A program made the translations under genes and the position numbers. Below the pieces are notes generated by a model. It worked only from the letters and a program-made list of their open reading frames with translations. It made no database searches and was not told where the DNA came from. Positions 25,670-38,299 of a stretch of DNA of 64,000 bases are shown one piece after another. Positions within the stretch are counted from its first letter, which is position 1, and the number at the start of each line of letters is the position of its first letter. The stretch comes from Chiridota heheva. Taxonomy: Eukaryota > Echinodermata > Holothuroidea > Apodida > Chiridotidae. The stretch spans positions 327,501 to 391,500 of the forward strand of contig JAIGNY010001864.1 in assembly GCA_020152595.1 (NCBI GenBank), in the 5' to 3' direction.

Positions 25670-26350
25670 TTTTTTGCGGATCTTTACGTGTTGTCGTCAC
25701 GTAATAATTGTGCATCTCTTAATATTTCTAAATTTTGTACATCTTAAACAAAATAAGAAAACTTTAATTTTGGGCTGGTCTTCATGTCGTCATCACGTTT
25801 TTCTGGCTCAGATATTGTTCACAGTATCAAATTTGTTGTTTTAGCAGTCTCGACATAAATTGTAATTTCTGCATATCTTTTAATTTTGGAAGTTTTAAAG
25901 GCCAGACATCGTGTTAACATGGGCAGTAATATACAATGAAATTCAGCGTTTCTAATTGGTCATACACAAATAACGACAACCAATCAATACCCGCCACGGA
26001 GGTGACCAGCACATGCACATACAAACAATGCGTACAATTAGAAACGATTTACAACCGTATGTGATGTGACAGATATGAATATCACAATTTTACGAATTTA
26101 TCTGAGACAAGATTCTCTCTTTAGGTTATACAAAAGGTTTTTTTTTTTTTTCCGCAGCTCTTTATGTGTTGCCGTCACGTGACAATTGAGCATCTTTAAT
26201 TTGTTTTAATACAAAAAAAAAAAAATCTCAAGAAAAAGGAAACCCTTTTTGGGCCGGTCTTTATGTGTTGCTGTCGTTACGTGGTAATTATGCATCTTTT
26301 AATGATTTTGCAAAATGCTTGTATATTTTAAAATTTTGGAAAAAGTTTGG
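25670..26350. repeat. Degenerate repeat with GTCACGTGA boxes
   Basis: The phrase T-tract, then (G)CTCTTTATGTGTTG, then CGTCACGTGACAATT, then GCATCTTTTAAT recurs near 25680, 26155 and 26255, with a partial copy near 25780. A related phrase GGGC(T/C)GGTCTT starts two of them. One copy contains a perfect palindromic E-box GTCACGTGAC at 26174-26183. It appears to be two copies of a roughly 200-bp unit, each internally repetitive. Origin unknown. Confidence 0.55.
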
Positions 26351-26679
26351 CGCGTTTCTCAACGTTATGGCAAGAAATTATATATATATGAAAATCTCGA
26401 AAAATGTCATCTTATCATATTGTGAAAATCGATGGATAGAGTAAAAACGCCTTTTCGTCCTTTTAAAATTTAACATGGCACTTGTTCCGTACTAAATACA
26501 GATTACGTGATATTTGCGCATTTTTGAAATTTTCAAGATTAGAAACCTAAATATTGAGAGGTTAAGGGCAAAAACAGACCCCCTCCCCCACATCCCTCTT
26601 TTTCACACCACTCCCTGCATCAGTTTTAAAGTCAAATAAAAGAAGAAACAAGGGGATTTTAAGCTAAAATATGGCCCAA

Positions 26680-27240
26680 TCTTTAAGCTGAAGCTTGAAT
26701 TGTTGAAGCTTAACTTGGATTTGTAAGCCTAACACTTAGTTTTTCAACCTTAACTCACATTTCGAGTTTAACACTGATATTTTCAACCCTAACGCAAATT
26801 TTAAAAACCTGACTGTGAAATTTCAAACCCTAACGTGCTTTTAAGGCCTTACACTGATTTTTCTTAACCCTAACACAAATTGTTAAGACCTAACAGTCAA
26901 ATTACAAAACCTAACATGCATTTTCAAGACCTTACCGTGAAATAACAAACCCTAACGTGCATTTTTAGGCCTAACACTGATTTGTTTTAACACTAACGCA
27001 GATTTTTAGATCTAACCGTGAAATCTCAAACCCTAACATACATGTTTCAGCCTTAGACTGATTTTTTTTTTTTATCCTAACGCAGATTTGTAAGACGTTA
27101 ACCCTGAAATTTCAAACCCTAGCGTGCATTTTTAAGCAAAACACAGATATTTAAGACCTATCCGTAAAATTTTAAACCCTAACGCAGATTTTTGTAACCC
27201 AAAATTTAATTTAATTTCGAACCCTGACGCGGATTTGTAA
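26680..27240. repeat. Degenerate ~40/80-bp tandem repeat with AACCCTAAC cores
   Basis: Repeated phrases TTTCAAACCCTAACGTGCAT, TTAGGCCTAACACTGATTTT, TTAACCCTAACGCAGATTTT and AAGACCTAACCGTGAAA follow one another several times. Full-cycle starts near 26821, 26941, 27029 and 27108 give an 80-120 bp spacing. The CCCTAAC core resembles telomeric TTAGGG but is embedded in a longer unit, so this is not a simple interstitial telomere tract. Confidence 0.7.
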
Positions 27241-27289
27241 TCGTATACATTTAATGAATGATTCGACGTATTTAGCAACATTCGTTTCA

Positions 27290-28629
27290 AAATCGGACTG
27301 TCTGTGTGTATGGGTGTGTGTGCGTGCGTGCATATGCAACAATTTATTTTGTGTCGCTTATAACTCAAAAACTGTAATACACACATAAAACAAAATTGAT
27401 GGACGGGCACCCCTGCCCCCTTAACTTTTGTCTCCAAGATTTTGGAATACAAAGGTCACAGGTCAAATGGGACAAGTTTTTAGTGATGGCTGTATCTTTT
27501 GAAGGAATTACTTAGTATCTTTACAAATTGCATAGGTAGGGTTTCTAGCAAAATTTAAAAATAATTGGAGGTCAAAGGTCAAAGAGCTATTGACCACTTT
27601 TCACCATTTCCCTATCTAGTTATGGAATGGTACGTGTGACGTTAACATGAATGATGTAATAGAGTAGGGTACGATAAATGTGAAACAGTTCATATGTTGT
27701 TTTAGTGATTAGCGTGAAAAGTCGAGGTCAGACGTCAAATATGTGATTTTATGAGGTAATTACCGTATGTACTAATTTGTGCATTTTTGTGCCACTTTTA
27801 ATTCCAAAAGTGCAAGACCTATACATATCCTATGTTTGTATCATGATATTGTGGTGTATGAACCTGTGTCCCCTAAAGTCTGGAGTCAAAAGGTCAAAGG
27901 TTAGGAGTTAGTGACCCATTTTAAGCATCCCCCTATAGTTTTGGAATGGTAAGAGTGATCTGAGCGTGGTCGGTGTCATATAGCAGGGTAAGATAAATGC
28001 AAAAAAAATCAGATGTTGTTTTGGTGGTTAGGGTCAAAGATCAAATATGCGATTTCAGAGGGTATTTATGTCTCCAATGTTTTGGGGTACAAAGATCAAA
28101 GGTCAAATAAAACAAGTTTTGGGTGATGGTTATATCTTTTAAAGGAATTACTTGGTTACCTTTGCAATAGGTGCAACGGGTAGAATTCAATATTCTAAGA
28201 AAATTCAAAATAATGGGTCACAGGTCAATTAAGTGCTTTTTATGCAAAGGTTTGCGCCATTTTAAACTCAAAAAGCACAATACCTACACCAACCCTATGT
28301 GGTACCATGATATCTTGGTACATGAATTTGTGTCCCGTAGACTCTGGGGTCAAAAGGTCAAAGAGCTATTGACTATTGAGCTTTTCACCATTACCCCGTG
28401 TAGTTATAGAATGGTAAGTGAGCATGAATGGTGGCATACAGTAGGGTACAATAAATGTAAACAAATTCAGTAGTTGGTTCAGTGATTGAAGTCAAGGGTC
28501 AGAGGTCAAATATGTGATCTTAGGGGGTAATTATGTATTAATTTGTACATTTTTGTGCTAAAATTCACAGAGCTATAGTGACCCTGTTAGCTATTTCCCC
28601 ACTATGCTGTTTGCTTAAAGTGATGAGAT
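27290..28629 (+). mobile_element. AGGTCA-rich element copy B, right part
   Basis: Resumes homology with copy A at the TG-rich stretch followed by TTTTGTGTCGCTTATAACTCA. It contains two tandem versions of a roughly 640-bp body, the second beginning near 28070. Direct repeats of AGGTCA/GGGTCA with 1-bp spacing occur at 27453-27465, 27569-27581, 28093-28105, 28215-28227 and 28496-28508. It ends with GTGATGAGAT at 28620-28629, the inverted partner of the left end at 24446-24455. No coding sequence was recognised. Confidence 0.65.
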
Positions 28630-30485
28630 CAGCAGCTTCATGGATTGCTTTCTTGTTTTCATTTTAATTCTTATATTTCAATTCACAATAGACCTCTGTT
28701 TTACACAAATAACAACTTCGCATGGCCGTATTTAAGGCCGGGCAGTGCCGTCACCACGGGGGACTGAGAAGGGAGAGAGGAGGGGGGTAATGGGGAAATG
28801 ATATATATATTTTTTCTGTCATTCTGAGGGGGGAGGGGGTAGTGGGGAAATGTTATACATATTATTTCTGTCACTCGAATTGTTTCAAGTTTTTAAGATT
28901 ATTGCAACACCCCCAGAAAATCATGATTTGTTTCGGAAAAACTCGATGTTTTACCCACTTTTGCCTTTCATATATATTTTTGTTTCTTTGTTTATTAAAC
29001 GATATTTGTACAAAAAATAGTTATATTACAATCATCAATTTGTTTACACATATTTCTGGATATAAGAAAGAAATCTAATCTACAACGAGTAAAATTATTA
29101 ACGCTTGATTACCAAGTATCACTTAAATCATTAGAATGTGTCTCCCTTGATATATCAACGAGATAAGAATCATTAGTAATAGTCATAAGCTCACTGCGCG
29201 ATTTCAAATGTGTTCGACTGTTCATACCTTTCTTATACCTGTAGTTCTAAATTCGTGACCAAATTGAAATCACCCCCTAAGATAATGAAAGAACCCGCAC
29301 AGTTGTTTAACGTTATTCGAAGGTCAACAAAACACACTGGATTATCATCATTTGGAGTATTTCGGAGCATTCGGAGGAAAAAGTTTTAAACAATTTCACT
29401 GCTACATCATTCCATTTATAGTTTTTCTTGGATATAACGTTTTTCATAAAAAATACACTTCTTTTGAAATGTTTAAAATCAAGTACTTAAGACAATCAAT
29501 TGTGACATAGGTATCCAATATCAAACTAAGACAAAACGTCATCATGTGTGATCAATGTTATCATTCAGAGAAATAAGAGAAATAAAAACAACTCATAAGT
29601 GTCTGGTAAAGACCTAAATCAGTACGTAAAAACATTAATCTAGAAAATGATAAATTATTTAACCACTTGTTTGTGCAGTTACACAAAACAGATCGAATGT
29701 TACACCAAGTTCAAACTGTCAATTGTTGGATGGCAACTTCAAATCTTGTGTCAACTTGAACCGGCTTTTGAGGCACACACAGCCGATCAGCATGCAATTA
29801 CAAATCTCTCCATAATTTGTCTGGAAATGTGCAAAAAATAATACAGTGGCGTAGCCACAGGAGAAATATGAAGGCAATTACCCTCTTTGGTTAGAAATTT
29901 CATCACAATCAGGATTTTTTTATATAATGATCTGACTGTAGATTTTAATATCTTTGGGGGGCAATCCTAGCAGAATTGGTCCTCAAACTACTCATCTTTT
30001 TGGTCTGTATGATTCATGATGCGATCATCACATTGCTTAGCCAGTGCCATGGGCGGAATTTGACTACGGCCGAAAGTGATGGGTGCAAACTTACGAAATA
30101 AGATTTGCCTGGCAAATTTGGATAGTGGAAATGGAAATGTGTGGGGTGTGTGTGTGTGTGTGGGGAGGGGGTGGGGGGACCAAATCATAATATCACATTG
30201 ATAAAAACAAGAGATATAAATATGGGGAAATGTGTGTGGAATTCTCGTTCAAAAGTGCTCGATTGAGCACTTAAACGCCAATTCGAACCCTTTCATTTTT
30301 GCACGTCACGAGGAACGCTGGGTGGGGGCGTAGATAGAAAAGAAAAGGGGAGGCCTCAAAAAAAAAATATATATATATAAATCCCATTGAAATTTTGGCC
30401 AGATCTGGATTTATATCAAGATCCAAACAGATCTAGATTTCATATCAGTTTCAGATCTGATCATGAAGACTTGGGCAGATAAAAC
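28630..30485. other. No gene recognised; possible DNA-transposon ends
   Basis: Two similar G-rich segments near 28775-28815 and 28827-28875 (GGGGAAATG then ATATTTTTTCTGTCA-like) form a local duplication of about 55 bp. CAGTGGCGTAGCC at about 29846-29858 resembles the CAGNG-type terminus of hAT-like MITEs, but no second end was found. A (TG)n stretch lies near 30139-30160. Confidence 0.4.
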
Positions 30486-30910
30486 TTCATATCTGAATCG
30501 GAATAGGTTAAGTTGGCAAAAATCCTCTTAGAGGACATGGACCCCAACAGAGCGTAACAAAAGTATGAGAAAAAAAAATCAGTTAACAAGTTCAGTTAGC
30601 TTAGCTTTGAAACAGCTTAGACATGGTGCATGTACAATGTCTGGTGATAAAGCATTCCTTTAGTGTTTAGGAAATAAATATTTCTAAACAATCGTTTTAG
30701 CATAAGGAACGTGGAAATTCAGATCATGATTATTTCTTGTATTAATTCTTACGTTTGGGATTATGTTATCATCATTAATGGCGACAAGATTGTTATTGAT
30801 TATATATAAGATATGTAAACAGGTCTTCTTTCTTCTTGTTTTTAGCAAGAGCCAATCCAATTTATGAAGCAAATTAGTCACACTCGATTTACTAGAGTAG
30901 TAAGAGGAGT
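30486..30910 (-). mobile_element. LINE 3' end, CR1/L2-like family X, copy 1
   Basis: The minus strand reads YSSKSSVTNLLHKLDW, then RRKKTCLHILYIINNNLVAI, then IPNVRINTRNNHDLNFHVPY. This is the C-terminus of a LINE ORF2. It lacks the later YSFFPQTLKDWNALPSDIV segment in frame but keeps the 3' UTR wording (GTCCTCTAAGAGGATTTTTG, then AACCTATTCCGATTCAGA). The same ORF end and UTR occur at 34050-35055 and 60823-61100. The 3' ends share a short ATTCAGATTCAG-type repeat, as is usual for CR1/L2-type elements. Confidence 0.8.
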
Positions 30911-31017
30911 AATTTCATACCTTGATAAAAACTGTAATTGTATATCAAGTAAGCATTTACTGATCTAACTAAGCCATATCAAACTTGATCATTATCACAG
31001 ATATTACTTATGGGTCT

Positions 31018-32140
<1,123 letters not shown>

Positions 32141-33872
32141 GATATCCAGATGTGTTTTTTTTTGCAAGGAATAAGGAGAGGCAGGGAGGGGGTGCTTGAT
32201 TAGGATATGGAATGGAAGATAACATATGAAATGTGTGAATAGGAAGAAAAAAACAATACAACTTGAGAACAAAATGGAAATATAGACAATGTTTCTCCTA
32301 GTTATCTCTGTGTGAATCTACTAGATAAGTGGGGAACGCGTTTGCGGTGCGTAAAATGTTTCTGTCATATTGGGCTACACGAACTGTCCTATACGGACTG
32401 TATATCCCCAAAAGGCTCATTTAGGCAGATCGGGCTGTGGTGTTTGATTCACTTGCAGAAAGTTATAAAGATTACACACAATGAAATATCAAAAAAATAA
32501 TATGAAAAACAATGATATTTGTACATTTTTAGCTGCAAATGATTTCTTCCGTCAATTTAGTTTAAATTTAATGAAAGCTTTGTTGAACTAGCCTGCAGCC
32601 AAATGCAATTTAGAAGAAGAAAAAACTTGATAATTACACGGTTTACATACAGTTTTGTCAATGTAGGCCAAACTATGAATTGAGGCTATAATGCGGCTAT
32701 TTTGCTGTAGTTTACAGTTAGCTGTATTTCAAAATGCGCACGGGAAACATGAAATTGGGCCTAAAATTAGCTTATCTTTCTTTTTTCTTCAGGCAGCCAT
32801 TTTTAAACCCAAGTTATAGCCAAAATGAGCTATCAACTGCAAATATTATAGCCTAATGTAGCTATATTGTGAGACAAATCCCAAACGGGCTATTATAGCC
32901 CGATCGTTACGAACGTACGTAGGCCTACGTCACATACATAAGCTGAGTTATTTGGTCTCAAGCAAGCATAGTACGACACGATCGCTAATACATAATCTCT
33001 TCTACAGTACAGTGGTCTCAAAAGAGCATGGAAATTAAGACCGACGCCCTTAACTTTTGCCTAATACAGATAAAGTTGAACAACTTTTTTCAACTTACGT
33101 TTTGGTAGATTTCTTGAAATCCTTGTGAAAAATTGTACATTTCAATTTTCTGGAAGAAATGCAGTGTCTTGTGCATAGGACGTTAGCGTTACAACTAATG
33201 TTGCAAACGCGCGCGTATAACTTGAAATAGGAGGGACCAAAACGGGCGCAGATACAAAATAAAATAATTTAAACACACTGTCCGTCCGGTACAATACGCG
33301 ACAGATGCGTTCTTGCGCAAGTATTTGAATTTAACTACTTCAACGCCCTTGTTCTTATAATAATATTGATACATACAAATTGTACGCGCCAACATAGGTA
33401 ACACGCATGTAGGACGCACTTTCACACTCTCAAGGTCACACAGGCGATGCAGATACGCACTCAAATTATGCCAATCATTTCCATCCGCAAAACGTCCTGT
33501 CTTCTTTTTGTTTGGCAAAAAAATCCTACGTGCGTATCACATTTTTGTCAAGACGTTCGCAGAAAATGTGTCGAAACTTTATTTTTGAACGAAAAATGTG
33601 TATTCTTCTAGGAAAGCAATTGAGTTATTACGATATTTACAAGGTGTAAAACCAATTCAAGTTTCCGTATGCTGATTTTCATGTTAAAATATGGAAGTCT
33701 TTATACCGAAAATCAAGTTGCCCAGAATTCATGGACAACGTTTTTGAAAACACACTTTGAAATCCATTGACTTTGCTTAAGCGTTTTTTTATATTTTTAT
33801 GTGTTGTAATCGTTCATCGTAGTAGAGGGAATGTGCTTAGAACAGGTTAAGACGTTCCAGTACTAAGGTCAA
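32141..33872. other. No gene recognised
   Basis: At about 32680-32910 the words AGCTAT, TATAGC and GGGCTATTATAGCCC recur at irregular spacing. A CpG-richer patch at 33190-33560 contains a 107-codon minus-strand open frame with no recognisable domain. Neither is supported as a gene. Confidence 0.35.
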
Positions 33873-34045
33873 CTCGAGTATTTTGGACAAGCTGTAAGGG
33901 TAGACAAACTACAGATGTTACTCATTACGGGGAAGGTGAATGGCAGACGGGCTCGAGGCAGACCACGGAGGACCTGGCTGACTCAAAAATTGGACGGGTC
34001 TCAACCTTAAGGAGTGTGAGAGACAAGCAGATGTAGTGACAGTAT
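33873..34045 (+). mobile_element. LINE ORF2 C-terminal scrap, RGRPRRTW type
   Basis: The frame reads LEYFGQAVRVDKLQMLLITG, then KVNGRRARGRPRRTWLTQ. A one-base frame change leads to NWTGLNLKECERQADVV. The H-x-x-R...L-x-G-x-x-G-x-R-x-RGRPR-x-TW...W-x-G...L-x-x-A-x-D arrangement is the usual C-terminus of several endonuclease-type LINE families. It is a short inactive piece directly abutting the next LINE. Confidence 0.7.
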
Positions 34046-34049
34046 GACT

Positions 34050-35055
34050 AAAGCTAACATTCTAAACAAACAGTTTTTCAGCGTTTTCACAGAAAAGATA
34101 CCTCTCAAATCCCTGTAACTAAAGCGATCATTACCAACAAAATAAACCAACTTATAATCACCCCAGAAGGTGTCAAAAAGCAACTGCAAAACCTTAACCC
34201 AAATAAAGCCTCAGGTCCTGACCATATACCACCATGGTTCTCAAAACCACATGCGGAAGACCTTTATGAAATCCTAACTGATCTCTTCCAAACCTCTGTA
34301 AATAATGGTACTATCCCAAACAAGTGCTACAAATCACCAGTTTATACCTTGTGCAACCAGCCGCTAAAACATGTCAACTCCCACCCGTACCTAGGTGTTA
34401 ATTGAAATTGATAATAAACTCAGATGGGGTAAACATATACACAACTCATTAACAAAGCAAACTCCGTACTTGGCCTACTAAGACGTAACCTCTCAAACTG
34501 TCCCACTGACGTTAAAACCACTGCATATGAAGCTCAAGTTAGGCCAGCACTTGCATCAGTAGTTTGGGACCCCATCACCAGTGCGATGTAGATAAGCTTG
34601 AATCAATTCAACGGAGAGCAGCCAGGTTCTGTATGGCAGACTACTCTTATAAATCCAGTGTCACTAGCATGCTTCATAAATTAGATTGGTATGCTAATAA
34701 CAAGAAGAAGGAACACCCGTCTAAAAATGCTATATAAAATCAATAACAGTCTTGAAGCCATTGATAATGATAACCTGATCCCAAACGTAAGAATTAATAC
34801 AAGAAATAACCATGATCTGAATTTCCACGTTCCTTATGCTAGAAAGAATGTTTATAAATACTCCTTTCCCCAAACACTAAAAGATTGGAATGCTTTACCA
34901 TCGGACATTGTACATTCACCAAGTCTAAACTGTTTCAAAGCTAAACTTGCAAAGCTTGTTAATTGATTTTTTTCTCTCATTCTTTTGCTACGTTCGGTTG
35001 GCGTTCATGTCCGCTAGAGGGATTTGTGCCGACTTAACCTATTCAGATTCAGAAG
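34050..35055 (+). mobile_element. LINE family X, copy 2, internally deleted
   Basis: The 5' part reads LNKQFFSVFTEK, then GVKKQLQNLNPNKASGPDHI and LTDLFQTSVNNGTIPNK (start of the RT domain). It then jumps to HVNSHPYLGV, IDNKLRWGKHI and IQRRAARFCM, and finally RNNHDLNFHVPYARKNVYKY and TLKDWNALPSDIVHSPSL. The whole RT palm, including the Y/FADD motif, is missing between about 34340 and 34345. The copy therefore carries a clean internal deletion as well as scattered frameshifts. The 3' UTR ends in ATTCAGATTCAGAAG at 35041-35055. Confidence 0.85.
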
Positions 35056-35819
35056 AAATAATTCGGCGTTATCGAACATCTAACGTTAAGCGAAAGTTCG
35101 CTGACTTTTTAAGTTAGGCCTAATCTGTCCATTTATGTCGTAAGAATTGATTTAAAAAATATGGTTTTGACGCGAAATTAGGCAGAATAGAATAACTTCT
35201 TTTTGAGTGACATTTGTTCCGTTTTTGATAAGTCAAAAAGCTATTTAGAGGCTTTGCCTTGGATCAATCACAGAGAATGTAGTTTAATTGTTTACGTTTT
35301 TCTACCGACGTGACATTGTTACGATTTGGTCGTTTGCGCTGCGCTTTGCCTACCAAAATTTGTTTTGTTTATAAAATTGCCGCCGGATGTCGTCATTTTG
35401 CGTTTGGTGGATTAGGAGCACACGAATTAATGTAAATGACGTCACACTCTCAGATCTACGAAAAGCAAGGATAGTGGAAATTGTGGTTAATTCATTTTAA
35501 CTTAGCACATGTCATCCAAATCTGCTATTACTCAATTCATTTTACTTCATATCATCTTGTTGTCAAAATTTGGGACATGATCATTTTGTGATTGATAATC
35601 CTGTTAGGCCTAACGTAGACCAAGGCCTTGGCAACTGACGCACTGAAATTTACACTCACGCAGCCTACATGTAGATATTTTCATACCAAATCCGCGAAAA
35701 GGTTTGTATAGGGGACTATCAATATTTTCGTTAACAATATTGAATGTATTTCTTGTAATTGTATTTATTCACTGTGAGTGTAAGATCAAATTTACATGAA
35801 AAAAGAGAAGACTGGTGGC
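35056..35819. other. No gene recognised
   Basis: AT-rich with several AGGCCTAA words and a perfect TGACGTCA palindrome at 35437-35444. No exon is supported. Confidence 0.4.
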
Positions 35820-36154
35820 TTAGTTGATTTTGTGTTCAATGACTACTTCACATACAGCAGAGTCACACCAATGCTTCAAACGGCCAGGAGAGCCCGCTGT
35901 AAAGCAATGATGTACAGGATAGTCCAGGACCTTGTTGCTATACCTAGGCCTACCACCTATCTCCAACCAATAACATCAACCGCAAGGGGTCACACTCAGA
36001 AGTTTCTCATTCCCTTCGCCAGGACCCAGACTTTTTCTTTCCCAGACACCATCAGGCTATGGAATGGCTTACAGTACCTCTTCTGAATCTGGTACAAAGC
36101 TCATCACTTGAGTGTTTCAAGAAGGTTGTACCAGACATCCAGCCTTGGCCTTAG
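35820..36154 (+). mobile_element. LINE ORF2 C-terminus, second CR1-like family
   Basis: The frame reads FVFNDYFTYSRVTPMLQ, then RRARCKAMMYRIVQDLVAIP, then TSTARGHTQKFLIPFARTQT and FPDTIRLWNGL. A one-base shift continues as VPLLNLVQSSSLECFKK to a TAG at 36152-36154. This matches the tail of CR1-like LINE ORFs (RRR-x-KA-x-MMYRI-x-x-x-LV-x-IP; RGH-x-x-KF; F-x-x-x-IRLWN-x-LP; S-x-x-x-FK). The wording differs from family X. It is 5'-truncated and inactive. Confidence 0.8.
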
Positions 36155-38250
36155 GTGGCCTTCCTTTTGCACCATGTATATAGACTACACAATTTTAACT
36201 TGGACTGAGAACGCATTTACTAGTTCACAGTACGTTTATACTCCAATTAGAGGACTACTTTAATTTAATGAAAGAAAAAGATGCAGGTCCCAGGCCACGG
36301 TGCATTCCATGTAAAACCTAATGTTAATACTCCCCGTAGTACATCGAACTGATGTCAGCCGTTTTAGTATGGCTGCCATTATGATAGCTGGCCGTCCAAG
36401 GGTACTACAAAATGCTATACGCTCCTGAACTGTTAAGCGAGGTGTTAATAAAAGTTTAAGAAAATCTCAGTTTTAAGATCTTTATGAAAACAAAACCATT
36501 TTACCTTCTTTTTTTTTCTCGCCCACAATGAGTAGAATCAATGTTTAAAGCCCATCTATGTCTTCAAAACCTGTTTATAAGGTGTTTTTAGTTACTTTTA
36601 TTGAATTATTTTGGACTACTTTGCTTTCCGTAAACATCGTCTGTCGAACTCTCCAAACATTTTAGCTGGGGTAATATGTTTTATATTATTTGAGGGGAAA
36701 AAATTAAGATAATACTTATAAAGTACATTAATCTAAACAATTTTTGGTGTTTTATTTAATTCTTTTCCCAAACAGTTTTTTTACCAAAATCATTCAATAG
36801 AATTATATGAACAAAAAAAAATGTTGTCAGCGGAAAATCAACCAGCACTTTAGTGGAACATCCTAAACCTCATTTGCGGACGTTGAATAATTAATCACAA
36901 ATGTGCGTTGACTAAGAAAATGGCAACCAAAATATGAATCTCGGAGAACTTTATGTCGTCGTGGCTCTAAACAGGTAAAGATTAAGGAAATATTTTCTGG
37001 AAAAGTGTATTATTTAGACTCCTGTACTTGATATAAGAATACCCCCCAAAAAAGTTATTTTTCAGTCATTAATTTTCTGCAACTTGTGAATTTAAAAAAA
37101 ACATAGGAATTGTACCTGATCTATAACAACCCTCATACAGCAATCCCAAGGTCAACCCGTACTGAGGGATGTGTATAATAACTATGTAAAACCAACGTCG
37201 AAGGTAGCTGTAACTTGATAAACTCAACAAGGCCTTTGCTTTCATAGACAGTCAAGCGACCAAGTCTGCAAGTAACGTTATACCTAGTGAGTTACTATGA
37301 TAAATCTTACTAGGCCTAAGTCTAGCTCGAAAATCCTCTAGCTTGGATGTTGTTGATACAAATAATATCCTTCAGTGTTGTTGTCGTTTGAGATTTGCTT
37401 TTGTTTTGAATTGACAGTGACACCATCCACAGAGGTAATTAGTCAAAATCATCAATTGCTTTTCAATCTTTAAAAACATGCATTATTTTAATAACAAAGA
37501 TTTATCTAAAATGATACTTACATAGGCCTACTTTCAACTTGATTTAACCTTAACACCAGGATTTTCACCAAAAATATAACGTTCGGACTTATTTGATGAA
37601 AATGGCCATTTTGAAGAATGACTTGGGCCTAGGCCTAATTTGAACAAAAAAGAAGTCTTTTACAAACTATGGTAACTCAAAAGTAGATGCACATTGTGAA
37701 TGAATTAATTTCATATCACTCACAGAGATGTATGTTCAACACCTTACATATGCCATTAAAAGTTACCATAGACACTGTATTAACTTCCCTGGTTCCTGAT
37801 TGGCTATTGTCACATGAACTTGTTGACGTCTTTTGACAAACTGTATGATCCCTTACAAAACTTCTCTGGGAACTTGATGTGGATTGGTGACAAAACAACT
37901 TTGTTTTTACAGAAATATTATAGCTGTGTTTGTATGGATTGTGTGGAAGTAAACATCTGTAGGCTGACATTCATGCGATTTCCATGTGAATAGAGAATTT
38001 CTAATGTAAGTATTTGTTGTGAAAAGTAACTCTTAATTCTCACCTAATGTTGGGTGAGAATTCATATACTTAACTATTACAAAAAAGTGTATAGACTGAG
38101 ATCAGAATTCCCTCTGACTGTGTGAGAGAGCCTAATAACAAACAAAAGCAAAATGTCAAAAAACACAAAAATTTAATGAAAATGGATGCCCTTTTCACTG
38201 TCAAAGGAATCTCGGACTAGGAACTACCTAAGACTAGCCCCACCTAAATC
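36155..38250. other. No firm gene; one weak exon candidate
   Basis: AT-rich sequence. Apart from the weak start-exon candidate at 36934-36974, no splice-bounded coding frame or RNA gene was recognised. The minus-strand open frame at 37716-37970 has no recognisable domain. Confidence 0.35.
36934..36974 (+). CDS. Weak candidate first coding exon
   Basis: ATG at 36934 (A at -3), then 13 codons reading MNLGELYVVVALN plus two bases, followed by the donor-like GTAAAG at 36975. A short upstream ATG frame stops just before it. With only 41 bp and no downstream partner, chance is a serious alternative. Confidence 0.15.
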
Positions 38251-38260
38251 GATGCTTGTT

Positions 38261-38299
38261 TGACTCGAACCTGGGACCCAGGCTGCATTTTGTGCACTA
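38261..38299 (-). mobile_element. Possible tRNA-derived SINE head
   Basis: On the minus strand TAGTGCACAAAATGCAGCC followed by TGGGTCCCAGGTTCGAGTCA resembles the 3' half of a tRNA with a good B box (GGTTCGAGTC, 38262-38271). The A-box region is weak, and no tRNA fold is evident. A SINE body could continue to about 38130. Confidence 0.3.

Noticed and set aside
26680-27240. Interstitial telomere tract
   Set aside because: CCCTAAC cores are spaced by about 40 bp in a longer unit. There is no run of tandem TTAGGG.
33195-33518. 107-codon minus-strand open frame in a CpG-richer patch
   Set aside because: No domain, no splice or promoter support, and composition is explained by local base content.
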